Assembly: GCA_001828935.1 (NCBI GenBank)
Contig: MHZX01000092.1
Coordinates: 50,115-114,114, forward strand
From: Rhodocyclales bacterium RIFCSPLOWO2_02_FULL_63_24
Lineage (GTDB): Bacteria > Pseudomonadota > Gammaproteobacteria > Burkholderiales > Rhodocyclaceae
Length of the DNA stretch: 64,000 nucleotides
Direction of reading: 5' to 3'
The position numbers were made by a program, and so were the translations under genes. This document shows positions 54,646 to 63,212 of the stretch, piece by piece. A model generated the notes under the pieces. The model was given only the letters and a program-made list of their open reading frames with translations. It had not been told where the DNA came from and made no database searches. How positions within the stretch are numbered: position 1 is the first letter of the stretch; every line of letters begins with the position of its first letter.

Positions 54646-54659
54646 TTGATCAAGATCAA
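54646..54659. promoter_or_regulatory. FNR box in the uspA / phaC divergent intergenic region
   Basis: TTGATCAAGATCAA, perfect TTGAT-N4-ATCAA. Confidence 0.85.
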
Positions 54660-54754
54660 CAGCAACCCGAACTATACCCGAGCAGCATCGGGCACAATGG
54701 CATTATGGCGGTTGCGGAGCGTTTCACCGCCGATGTGAAGTGGAGAAAATTGTC

Positions 54755-56488
54755 ATGAGCACGACCAAACAGTCGAAGTCGCCGGCGTCCCCGCAGGCGG
54801 CGTGGCAGGCGGTGAATCAGGCGGTCGAAGCCAAGGTCGATCCGATCGGCATGGCGACTCCGCTGCTACACGCGCAATTGGCTTGGCTGTCGCATCCGCA
54901 GGAAATGGCGGAAGCCTTGACTGTCTTTTCGACCAAGCTCTGGGAGTTGCAGACCCACTCCTGGCACCGGGCACTGGGTATGCCAAGCAAGGATGTGGTG
55001 TCGCCGAATCCTGACGATACGCGGTTTTCCGATCCGATCTGGAGCGAGTCGGCGAGTTGGGACATCGTGAAGGAGTGGTATCTGGTGATGACTCGCCAGG
55101 TGCAGGACATGCTCTATGAAACACCGGGCTTGTCCGGCCGCGATCGTCGGCGTGCCGCGTTCTGGTGGCGCAAGTGGCTCAATGCCGTGGCACCCACCAA
55201 TTTCCTGCTGAGCAACCCGGTCGCCATGCAGAAGGCGATGGAGAGTCGTGGCGAGAGCCTGCTCAAAGGCTTCAACAATTTCGTGACCGACTTTCAGGCC
55301 GGCGATGTGCAGATGGCAAGGCCCACGGACTTCGTGGTCGGCAAGGATCTGGCGACCACGCCGGGAAAGGTGGTGTTGCGCAATCGTCTGCTGGAGGTTG
55401 TGCACTACACGCCCACCAGGGAAAAGGTCTACGAAACCCCCATTGTCATTGTCACGCCATGGATCAACAAGTTCTACATTCTCGATCTCAACGCCAAGAA
55501 GAGCATGGTGAGGTATCTGGTCGATCAGGGCTTCGATGTCTATATCACCAGTTGGAAGAATCCCACGGCAGACATGCGCGATGTCACATTCGACGACTAC
55601 TTGACGGAAGGCATCGGCCAAGCCATCGAAACCGCCCGCGGCATATCCGGTTCCGGCAAGGTGCACGCGGTAGGTTACTGCATTGGCGGTGCGGCATTGG
55701 CAACCTGGATGGCATGGGCCAATGCGCACTACGAGAAGAAGGACGTACCAGTCGAAACGATAACCCTGCTGACTACGCTGGTGGACTATCACAAGCCGGG
55801 AGACATCGAAGTGTTTCTCGACGAAAACAGCATCAAATGGCTGGAAAAATCGATGACCGAAAAAGGTTACCTTGACGGTAAGGAGATGGCATCGGCATTC
55901 CGGCTGCTACGCTCGAACAGCCTCGTCTGGCACTATGTGGTGCGGGGCTATTTGTTTGGCGAGGCGCCGCCGCCCTTCGACGTCCTGTTCTGGAACATGG
56001 ATGCGACCCGCATGCCCGCGGCGATGCACAGCTGGTATCTGCGCAATTTCTACCTGGAGAACCTCCTGATCAAGAAGGATGCGCTTCGGGTGGCCGGCGA
56101 GAGCATCGACCTGGGGCGCATTTCCCAGCCGCTGTATGCCGTATCGGCCGAGGATGATCACATCGCGCCGTGGCGGCAAACATTTCGCATCAATAATTCC
56201 GTTGCCAGTTCGCGCCGCTACGTGTTGTCCAGTTCGGGGCATATTCTGGGTATCGTCAATCCGGTGGTGAATCCACCCAGGCGCGACTACCACGTGGGGA
56301 CCGTCGAACGGCACGATACTCCGGACGACTGGCGCGAGCGGTCGGATTTTCGTCACGGCAGCTGGTGGGAGGATTGGATGGCCTGGCTGAAACCGCAGTC
56401 GGGAAGACTGGTCTCGGCACCGGCAGTCGAAACCGACAAGTTTCCAGCGCTGGCCGATGCGCCGGGCACCTATGTGCTCGAAGCATGA
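54755..56488 (+). CDS. phaC: Class I poly(3-hydroxyalkanoate) synthase
   Basis: VHAVGYCIGGAALATWMA lipase-like box with Cys nucleophile; TPWINKFYILDL; SSSGHILGIVNP. Confidence 0.95.
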   Translation: MSTTKQSKSPASPQAAWQAVNQAVEAKVDPIGMATPLLHAQLAWLSHPQEMAEALTVFSTKLWELQTHSWHRALGMPSKDVVSPNPDDTRFSDPIWSESASWDIVKEWYLVMTRQVQDMLYETPGLSGRDRRRAAFWWRKWLNAVAPTNFLLSNPVAMQKAMESRGESLLKGFNNFVTDFQAGDVQMARPTDFVVGKDLATTPGKVVLRNRLLEVVHYTPTREKVYETPIVIVTPWINKFYILDLNAKKSMVRYLVDQGFDVYITSWKNPTADMRDVTFDDYLTEGIGQAIETARGISGSGKVHAVGYCIGGAALATWMAWANAHYEKKDVPVETITLLTTLVDYHKPGDIEVFLDENSIKWLEKSMTEKGYLDGKEMASAFRLLRSNSLVWHYVVRGYLFGEAPPPFDVLFWNMDATRMPAAMHSWYLRNFYLENLLIKKDALRVAGESIDLGRISQPLYAVSAEDDHIAPWRQTFRINNSVASSRRYVLSSSGHILGIVNPVVNPPRRDYHVGTVERHDTPDDWRERSDFRHGSWWEDWMAWLKPQSGRLVSAPAVETDKFPALADAPGTYVLEA

Positions 56489-56556
56489 GGCCGCCGACGG
56501 GGGGCGATGATGGAAACACGGGTAGGCGATGCATGAACTGAAGGCGGCGAACAGGC

Positions 56557-57180
56557 ATGGCGAATTCACATAGCTCAGAGGGCGCGGGTCGCGAGTTGAG
56601 ACGCATCGTGCGCATCAACGAAGAGATCAAGAGCGTCGTGTCGGCCGCGTTCAAGATCAATCTCATGGCCATGAACGCGATTTTCCTGGCCAAGCGCGCA
56701 GGTCAGTCGGCGCTCGGCTTCGGGGTGTTGTCCAATGAGCTGCGCCGCTTCGCCACCGATCTGCAGCGGCAAATGGACACTTTGCGCGAGGCAACCTACG
56801 GCAGCGTTTCAACCGTGACCGTGCTGGTCAAGCAGTCGCGCATCAGCCGCTTGCTGGAACGTGCCCGGATCGAGGCGCAAGGCCAGGCCAAGACCCTGAT
56901 TCAGCAATTGGCGCGTTCCCGCGATGAATCCACCCTGGCCCGCAATGACGAGCAGATGGCCGCCTTGAATCGTCGTCTGACCCACATGATTGCCGACACC
57001 GCGCAACTCGTCGAACTGGGCAGTGTGCTGGCACGCTCGGCAAAGATCGAAGCCGCCTACGGCGGGGGATTCTCTGGGTCGCTGATGCAGGTTTCAAGCG
57101 ATTTCGAGAAAATCATAGGTGAGATTCAGCGTTCCCTGGAGAGTCTGACCAAACACCAATCGGAGGACTTTCTTGCATGA
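56557..57180 (+). CDS. Soluble chemoreceptor-like (degenerate MCP signalling hairpin) protein
   Basis: FKINLMAMNAIFLAKRAGQSALGFGVLSNELRRFA resembles the MCP hairpin tip; no TM helix. Confidence 0.7.
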   Translation: MANSHSSEGAGRELRRIVRINEEIKSVVSAAFKINLMAMNAIFLAKRAGQSALGFGVLSNELRRFATDLQRQMDTLREATYGSVSTVTVLVKQSRISRLLERARIEAQGQAKTLIQQLARSRDESTLARNDEQMAALNRRLTHMIADTAQLVELGSVLARSAKIEAAYGGGFSGSLMQVSSDFEKIIGEIQRSLESLTKHQSEDFLA

Positions 57181-57917
57181 AGATTGCGCGCGTCATTTAT
57201 GAAGACGGCGACCACAAGTGGTTCGCCCTGGCTCGCGATACAAGCCGTCCGGATTTCCTGATCGATACCAACGAATATCTGGTGACCAGCGATGGCGACG
57301 CGATGCTGCTTGATCCAGGCGGCAGCGAGATCTTTCCGGCAGTATTTTCCGCGGTGAGCACCGGCTTCGATCCACGCCGCATTCACAAGATTTTCGCCTC
57401 GCATCAGGATCCGGACGTAATTTCGTCGCTGCCCATGTGGCTTGAATTCAATCCAGGGATCAAATGCTATTTGAGCTGGCTGTGGCAGGGATTCGTGCCG
57501 CACTTTGCCGGCAATGCGGATACCTTTGTCGCCATCCCGGACAACGGCATGGAAATTCTGGTCGGCTCCAGGCGACTGCAGGCGATTCCGGCCCACTATC
57601 TGCATTCCTCCGGCAACTTCCATCTTTACGATCCGAAGGCCAAAGTTCTTTTCTCCGGCGATGTGGGCGCCGCTTTGTTGCCTGCCGCGGAGGATGGTCT
57701 GTTCGTCGAGGATTTCGATCGTCATATCAGGCATGCGGAAGGTTTTCACCGGCGCTGGATGGGGTCTGACAAGGCCAAGCGCGACTGGTGTGCCCGTGTT
57801 TCAGCGTTGGAAATCGACATGCTCTGCCCGCAGCATGGCGCAATCTATCGGGGCGCAGACGTGCGGCGTTTTATCGACTGGTTTTCCCGGCTGGATGTAG
57901 GGGTATTGAAGTCCTGA
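57177..57917 (+). CDS. ODP-type oxygen-binding diiron protein (flavodiiron-like MBL fold)
   Basis: LLDPGGSEIFP, ASHQDPDVISSLPMW, AHYLHSSGNFHLYDPKAKVLFSGDVG, CPQHGAIYRG; 4-nt overlap with upstream gene. Confidence 0.85.
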   Translation: MKIARVIYEDGDHKWFALARDTSRPDFLIDTNEYLVTSDGDAMLLDPGGSEIFPAVFSAVSTGFDPRRIHKIFASHQDPDVISSLPMWLEFNPGIKCYLSWLWQGFVPHFAGNADTFVAIPDNGMEILVGSRRLQAIPAHYLHSSGNFHLYDPKAKVLFSGDVGAALLPAAEDGLFVEDFDRHIRHAEGFHRRWMGSDKAKRDWCARVSALEIDMLCPQHGAIYRGADVRRFIDWFSRLDVGVLKS

Positions 57918-57965
57918 CGCCGGCCTGCAAAGCGGAACTCCAGGCGCGCAAAGCGACCCGTGTTC

Positions 57966-57979
57966 TTGACGGCGGTCAA
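57966..57979 (+). promoter_or_regulatory. FNR/DNR-type palindromic box upstream of the hemerythrin gene
   Basis: TTGACGGCGGTCAA; CAGAAT -10-like hexamer at 58002-58007 at class II spacing. Confidence 0.6.
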
Positions 57980-58035
57980 TGTCGCGGGACGAGGCGACGC
58001 CCAGAATCAACCGCTGTTCAAGGGAGTTTGCTGCC

Positions 58036-58473
58036 ATGTCTATTACCACCCCGTTATTCCAGCATCACAAGCACTGCGATGAAGTATTTGCGCGCGCCGA
58101 AGACGCTTGCGCCAACGCTGACTGGGTAGAAGGCGAGCAGGCTTTCGCGCTCCTCTGCGACCAGCTCGAAACTCACTTCAGCAGTGAAGAGGAGTTGTTG
58201 TTTCCGGCGTTCGAGACCGCTACCGGGATGACCTCCGGGCCGACGGAAGTCATGCGTGGCGAGCATCGCCAAATGCGCGACCTGTTGGCGCAGATGCGCG
58301 GGGCTCTGGCTGCGCGCGACAGCGATGCTTTTGGCGGCGCCGCCGAGACCTTGCTCATCCTTATGCAGCAGCACAACATGAAAGAGGAAAACATCCTGTA
58401 CCCGATGTGCGACAACGCCTTGGGTGCGTCCGATGTCGGTGCCTCCCTGGCGGCGCGTCTGAAGGCATCATGA
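58036..58473 (+). CDS. Hemerythrin-domain protein
   Basis: LFQHHKHCDEVF; LETHFSSEEELLFPAFE; MRGEHRQM; MQQHNMKEENILYPMCD. Confidence 0.92.
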   Translation: MSITTPLFQHHKHCDEVFARAEDACANADWVEGEQAFALLCDQLETHFSSEEELLFPAFETATGMTSGPTEVMRGEHRQMRDLLAQMRGALAARDSDAFGGAAETLLILMQQHNMKEENILYPMCDNALGASDVGASLAARLKAS

Positions 58474-58694
58474 CCACCACGGTGATCGATGGCCGCGAGT
58501 TGCAGCCGCCCGAGCCGATGGAGCGCACCTTGGAGGCGCTGGATACGCTCGCCGAGGGCGATGATGTGTTGTTGTTGCTGTATTGCCAGCCGCATCCGCT
58601 GTTCAGTATCTTGAAAAAGAACGGCTATGCCTGGGGCGAAGAGGTTCGCGCCGACGGGACGCGCGAGATCCGGATACACAAACTGCCCGGCTGA
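58470..58694 (+). CDS. DUF2249 domain protein
   Basis: VIDGRELQPPEPMERTLEALDTLAEGDDVLLLLYCQPHPLFSILKKNGYAW; overlaps previous stop. Confidence 0.87.
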   Translation: MTTTVIDGRELQPPEPMERTLEALDTLAEGDDVLLLLYCQPHPLFSILKKNGYAWGEEVRADGTREIRIHKLPG

Positions 58695-58708
58695 CTGCCG
58701 CCGCTCGA

Positions 58709-59995
58709 ATGCACGCCAGCCTTTCGTTCGATCAGGCTCCGCCCATTTCGGTCCCTTATCGCTTTTTCCTCGTGGCGCCCTGGTTTGGCGCAACGGCCGG
58801 AATTCTGTTGGTATGGGCGGGGGCCGATGCCTTGGGTTCGCGGTGGACACCGGAAGCCTTGGCATTGACCCATCTGATCGCCCTGGGTTTCATGCTCCAG
58901 GCCATGTGCGGCGCGTTGTTTCAGTTCATCCCGGTTGCAGTGGGCGGCAACGTCTGGCGTCCCAGGCTGGTCGCCAATACTGTGCAGCCCCTGTTGCTCC
59001 TGGCCACGTTGCTGCTTGTCGCGGGCTTGCTGTTCGGCCGCCCGGTTCTGTTGTCCGCTGCTGTCCCGCTGTTTCTGCTGGCGATCGGCGGCTTTGTTAC
59101 GGTGGTAGCACTGGCACTGTGGCAGACGCCTGCGACGGGCATGACCTTGTGGGCGATGCGTATGGCGATCGCGGGCTTGGCGATCACCGTGCTGCTGGGC
59201 TCGCTTCTGGCCGAAGCGCTGGCGCATGGCTTCGCGGTACCGATTGTCGATCTGACCAATGTGCATCTTGGCTGGGGTCTGGGCGGTTGGGCCTTGATGC
59301 TGCTGGCCGGCGTGTCCTACCACGTCGTGCCGATGTTTCAACTGACGCGGCCCTATCCGTCCTGGTTCACCCGAAGCTTCGGTCTGCTGCTGCTGGGTTT
59401 TCTGCTTGCCTGGTCGTCGCGGCTGTTGCTCGACGACGCGCTCTGGTCGCCGCTGATTGCGTATCCCCTGCTGTTGATCTTGTCTGCTTACGCCGGCACC
59501 ACCCTGTGGCTGCAATACACGCGGCGCAGGAAGATCCATGATGCGACGTCCCTGTATTTTCGTGTTGCGATGTTGTCGATGCTGGCCTTTGCCGTCTCCG
59601 GCACCGTGTACTTTCTGCGTCCCGAGTTGGGGGCCGATCCGCGGTTCGTGGTTTGGCTGGGTGTGCTGGCCTTGGTCGGGGTATTCGTGTCAGCCATCAC
59701 GGGGATGATGTACAAGATCGTGCCCTTTCTCAACTGGCTTCATCTGCAGCGGCTGGGTGCCCCCATTTCGGCAGTGCCGAACATGAAAAAGATGATTCCG
59801 GCCGACGCCATGACCGGCCAGTTGCGTCTCCATGTGCTCGCCGTGCTTATGCTGTTGACGGCTGTGTGGCAACCCGGCTTGATCCGCCCAGCTGGCCTGG
59901 CCTTGGCCGCGTCATTCGTCTGGCTGGGTTGCAATCTGGCGGGAGCCGTCAGGCGCTACCAGGGTTTCAGAGATCAAATTCGCGCAGCCGCCTGA
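58709..59995 (+). CDS. Multi-TM NnrS-like / heme-copper-oxidase-like membrane protein
   Basis: About 12 TM segments with intramembrane His: THLIALGF, NVHLGWGL, YHVVPMF, YKIVPFLNWLH. Confidence 0.65.
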   Translation: MHASLSFDQAPPISVPYRFFLVAPWFGATAGILLVWAGADALGSRWTPEALALTHLIALGFMLQAMCGALFQFIPVAVGGNVWRPRLVANTVQPLLLLATLLLVAGLLFGRPVLLSAAVPLFLLAIGGFVTVVALALWQTPATGMTLWAMRMAIAGLAITVLLGSLLAEALAHGFAVPIVDLTNVHLGWGLGGWALMLLAGVSYHVVPMFQLTRPYPSWFTRSFGLLLLGFLLAWSSRLLLDDALWSPLIAYPLLLILSAYAGTTLWLQYTRRRKIHDATSLYFRVAMLSMLAFAVSGTVYFLRPELGADPRFVVWLGVLALVGVFVSAITGMMYKIVPFLNWLHLQRLGAPISAVPNMKKMIPADAMTGQLRLHVLAVLMLLTAVWQPGLIRPAGLALAASFVWLGCNLAGAVRRYQGFRDQIRAAA

Positions 59996-60659
59996 CGTCA
60001 TTGATGGTAATTTGCTTGCCGCTGACGCCGATCAGTCCGTTGGCCGAAAGGTCGTGAAAAATCCGCGAGAGAGTTTCCGGCGTCAGATTCAGGCGAGACG
60101 CAATCACCTGCTTCGAGGTCGGCAGCGAAATATCGAACGAAACCTCCTTGGAATCGTCCTGCGGACATTGCTGCAGCAAGTAACCGACCACACGCTGTGC
60201 CGACGAGCGCAAGGAGTAAGTTTCAACATCATGTACCAGGGAATGCAGTCGCAGCGACAGTCCAGCGAGCATGCGTCGCGCAAACAACGGATCGCGCGCC
60301 AGCAAATCGAATACCGTGGCACTGCCGATATGCAGCAGCAGGCTGTCTACCAGACCCTCGGCAAATACCGGGTAGGGGCGGTCCATGAACATGACCGCTT
60401 CGCCAAAGCTCTGTCGCGGCCCCAGAATCTGGACCACTTTTTCGTTGCCTTGGGAGGAGGGGAAAGCCAGTTTGATCTGGCCGAAGACGACGACGAAAAA
60501 GCCTTTCGCCGGATCGCCTTTTTGAAACAGCATCTCGCCTTTGGCGAGTCGGCGCTCGCGACACGCCGTTTCCAGCGCGGCGATCTGGTCTGGCGCGAGT
60601 TCCTGGAACAGCGGAAGGCGGGAAAGAATCTGGGGAATGTCGAGCCGGGTTTCGTGCAT
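59967..60659 (-). CDS. Crp/Fnr-family regulator, Dnr-like (no N-terminal Fe-S cysteine cluster)
   Basis: cNMP-binding fold GEMLFQKGDPAKGFFVVVFGQIKLAF; HTH LPTSKQVIASRLNLTPETLSRIFHDL. Confidence 0.87.
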   Translation of the reverse strand: MHETRLDIPQILSRLPLFQELAPDQIAALETACRERRLAKGEMLFQKGDPAKGFFVVVFGQIKLAFPSSQGNEKVVQILGPRQSFGEAVMFMDRPYPVFAEGLVDSLLLHIGSATVFDLLARDPLFARRMLAGLSLRLHSLVHDVETYSLRSSAQRVVGYLLQQCPQDDSKEVSFDISLPTSKQVIASRLNLTPETLSRIFHDLSANGLIGVSGKQITINDVRRLREFDL

Positions 60660-60706
60660 GGCAATACTCTTGGTTGGTCAACTGAACCTTACCATGCCTC
60701 GCCTCG

Positions 60707-61936
60707 GTGGCGGCGGTCATGATGCGCTTGCCGGTATTTTTTGGTGCACCGCATCGCGTCATGTTCTTTGCTGGCACGGTTCAAGCCATGGCGGTCATGG
60801 CTTTCTGGTCTATGGAAGTGGGGGGCCGCTATGCCGGACTCTGGCCCGCATCGGCTTGGCCCTTGCTGACCTCGTTCCCGCCAACTTTGCTGCACGCCTT
60901 GCTGATTTCCAGTGGTGTGTTCCCTTTCTACATTTTCGGATTCATCTTTACCGCCGGTCCACGCTGGCAGGGTTTGGGCGAGCTGTCGCGGCGCGATTTT
61001 CTGCCCGCTTTCGGCTTGCTGGCCGGTGGCTGGCTGCTGGTGTGGGCCGCGTTGCTGTTGCCGCAACTGCTGGTCTGGGGGCTTGCGCTGGTGCTGGCGG
61101 GCTGGATTGCTGCGGCCTTGACACTGACGCGGATCGCGCGACAGCGGGCAACCGAGCGTGAGCATATCGTCTTCGTCTGCGTTGCCGCCTGGCTAGGCGC
61201 GGCAGGGCTCGGGGCGTTCCTGGCGTTTGCTGCCGGAGGCGAACTGCGATGGGCGCGCGCGGCCATTTCATTCTCGGTCTGGGGATTCCTGCTGCCGGTT
61301 TTTCTTACCGTGGCGCATCGCATGCTGCCTTTTTTCACCGCCTCGGCGCTGCGCGGTTATGAACTGCATCGCCCGCTATGGGCATTGCGAGTCCTCATTG
61401 GTGCCAGCTTGGCCCACGGTGCGCTGGCGGCGTTCGGAAAAACATCATGGCTATGGCTGGCGGATCTACCCGCGATGTTCGCGGCTGCCCGTTTGACCTA
61501 CCTGTGGTGGAGTCGCGCTGCCATCGAGAACCGGATGCTGGCTGTTTTGCATCTCGCGTTTGCCTGGCTGGGTCCGGCCTTCGCCCTGTTTGCCTTGCAG
61601 AGCCTCCTGGCCGAGGCGGCGCCGGGCTTTCTCGGTCAGGCGCCCTTGCATGCCTTGACACTTGGCTTTTTTGCCTCGATGCTGTTCGGCATGGTTTCGC
61701 GCGTAACGCTGGGGCATTCTGGCCGGCCGGTGGCGGCCGACGACGTCATGTGGCGGGCGTTCTGCATGATGCAGGCGGCGGCGGTCGTGCGGGTGATCAG
61801 CGAGTTGCCCATGCTGCCGGGCAGCTACCAATTGATGTGGTTGTCGACCTTGCTTTGGCTCGGCGCTTTCGCTCTGTGGGCCTGGCGCTATGCGCCGGCC
61901 TTCTGGCGTCCGCGCGCGGACGGCAAGCCGGACTGA
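60707..61936 (+). CDS. nnrS: NnrS family protein
   Basis: GAPHRVMFFAGTVQAMAVMAFW; HALLISSGVFPFYIFGFIFTAGPRW; FFASMLFGMVSRVTLGHSGRP. Confidence 0.92.
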   Translation: MAAVMMRLPVFFGAPHRVMFFAGTVQAMAVMAFWSMEVGGRYAGLWPASAWPLLTSFPPTLLHALLISSGVFPFYIFGFIFTAGPRWQGLGELSRRDFLPAFGLLAGGWLLVWAALLLPQLLVWGLALVLAGWIAAALTLTRIARQRATEREHIVFVCVAAWLGAAGLGAFLAFAAGGELRWARAAISFSVWGFLLPVFLTVAHRMLPFFTASALRGYELHRPLWALRVLIGASLAHGALAAFGKTSWLWLADLPAMFAAARLTYLWWSRAAIENRMLAVLHLAFAWLGPAFALFALQSLLAEAAPGFLGQAPLHALTLGFFASMLFGMVSRVTLGHSGRPVAADDVMWRAFCMMQAAAVVRVISELPMLPGSYQLMWLSTLLWLGAFALWAWRYAPAFWRPRADGKPD

Positions 61937-61941
61937 AGGCA

Positions 61942-62331
61942 ATGTATATCCTGGTTAAATACGTGCATGTCACCAGCGCGGTGCTGAGCTTGGCGGGGTT
62001 CTTTTTGCGCGGGATTCTGGTGCTTCGCGCGTCGCCAGTGACCAACGCGCGCTGGATCAAGGTCTTGCCTCATGTCAACGACACGGTGCTACTGCTGGCG
62101 GCGCTCACTCTGGCGGTGATGTCGGAACAGTATCCGTTTGTCGCCGGCTGGGTTACCGCGAAAGTGCTGGGTGTGATCGCCTACATCATTCTCGGTTCGC
62201 TCGCGCTGCGGGCAGGCAGCACGCCAAGGACGCGTATTGTCTGCTGGCTGGCGGCGATGACGGTATTCGGCTGGATCGTGTCGGTGGCCCTGACTCGCCA
62301 GCCGCTGGGCTTCCTGGCGGCGCTGGGCTAG
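61942..62331 (+). CDS. SirB2 family membrane protein
   Basis: MYILVKYVHVTSAVLSLAGFFLRGILVLR...RWIKVLPHVNDTVLLLAALTLAV. Confidence 0.88.
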   Translation: MYILVKYVHVTSAVLSLAGFFLRGILVLRASPVTNARWIKVLPHVNDTVLLLAALTLAVMSEQYPFVAGWVTAKVLGVIAYIILGSLALRAGSTPRTRIVCWLAAMTVFGWIVSVALTRQPLGFLAALG

Positions 62332-63086
62332 GAGATACGCCCGTCGGGCGGCGCGAGCAAGGCCTTGAGCCTGGCGATATCGAGAATCCGGATGTGCTTC
62401 TGCTGCACCGAGATCAGGCCTTCGTCCTGGAAACGCGAGAAGGCGCGGCTCACGGTTTCGAGTTTGAGGCCGAGATAGGAGCCGATTTCCTCGCGCGTCA
62501 TGCGCAAGTGAAATTCGGCCGGCGAATAGCCGCGGGCGGTGAAGCGCTGCGACAGGTTCAGCAGGAAGGCCGCCAAGCGCTCTTCGGCGCGCATAGTGCC
62601 GAGCAACATCATGACGCCGTGGTCGCGCACGATCTCGCGGCTCATGACCTTGTGCAAGTGATGCTGCAGTGTGGGAATCTCGCTGGAGAGGGCTTCGAGT
62701 TCGGTGAATGGGATCAGGCACACCTCGCTATCTTCCAGCGCCACCGCGTTGCAGGCGTGCACCTCGGTGCTGATGCCGTCCATGCCGAGAATTTCCCCGG
62801 CCATCTGGAACCCGGTGACCTGATCGCGTCCGTCTTCGGTCAGCACATCGGTTTTGAAAAAGCCGGTCTTGACGGCAAAGATGGATTCGAACGGATCGCC
62901 AGCGCGATACAGGTGCTGGCCGCGCTTGAGTTTGCGCCCGCCGCCGATCAGGCAATCGAGGCGGATCATGTCGCTTTCCGACAGGCCGAAGGGCAGGCAC
63001 AACTCGCGCAAATTGCACTGCGAACAGGCGACTTTGAGCCCGGGAGTAATCAACGGGACAACATTCTGCTTCACGTTTGAGTGCAC
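62328..63086 (-). CDS. fnr: Oxygen-sensing FNR/ANR regulator
   Basis: CSQCNLRELCLP (C-x2-C-x5-C) plus internal C in HACNAV; HTH MTREEIGSYLGLKLETVSRAFSRFQ. Confidence 0.95.
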   Translation of the reverse strand: MHSNVKQNVVPLITPGLKVACSQCNLRELCLPFGLSESDMIRLDCLIGGGRKLKRGQHLYRAGDPFESIFAVKTGFFKTDVLTEDGRDQVTGFQMAGEILGMDGISTEVHACNAVALEDSEVCLIPFTELEALSSEIPTLQHHLHKVMSREIVRDHGVMMLLGTMRAEERLAAFLLNLSQRFTARGYSPAEFHLRMTREEIGSYLGLKLETVSRAFSRFQDEGLISVQQKHIRILDIARLKALLAPPDGRIS

Positions 63087-63118
63087 GCTGTTTGCGTTAC
63101 CCTGTTCGGGGTACCCCT

Positions 63119-63132
63119 TTGATCTGTGTCAA
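63119..63132. promoter_or_regulatory. FNR box between fnr and hemN
   Basis: TTGATCTGTGTCAA (1 mismatch to TTGAT-N4-ATCAA). Confidence 0.75.
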
Positions 63133-63212
63133 TGCAACTTTCTGGCGCTTGTTGCATTCTATACACTTGAACTATATTGCCGCACTCGCTGCCGACCTTG
63201 TACTCTTAGCCA

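Noticed and set aside
60660-60706. TTGGTTGGTCAACTGAA between the Dnr-type gene and nnrS as an FNR/DNR box
   Set aside because: Half-sites do not fit the TTG-N8-CAA spacing
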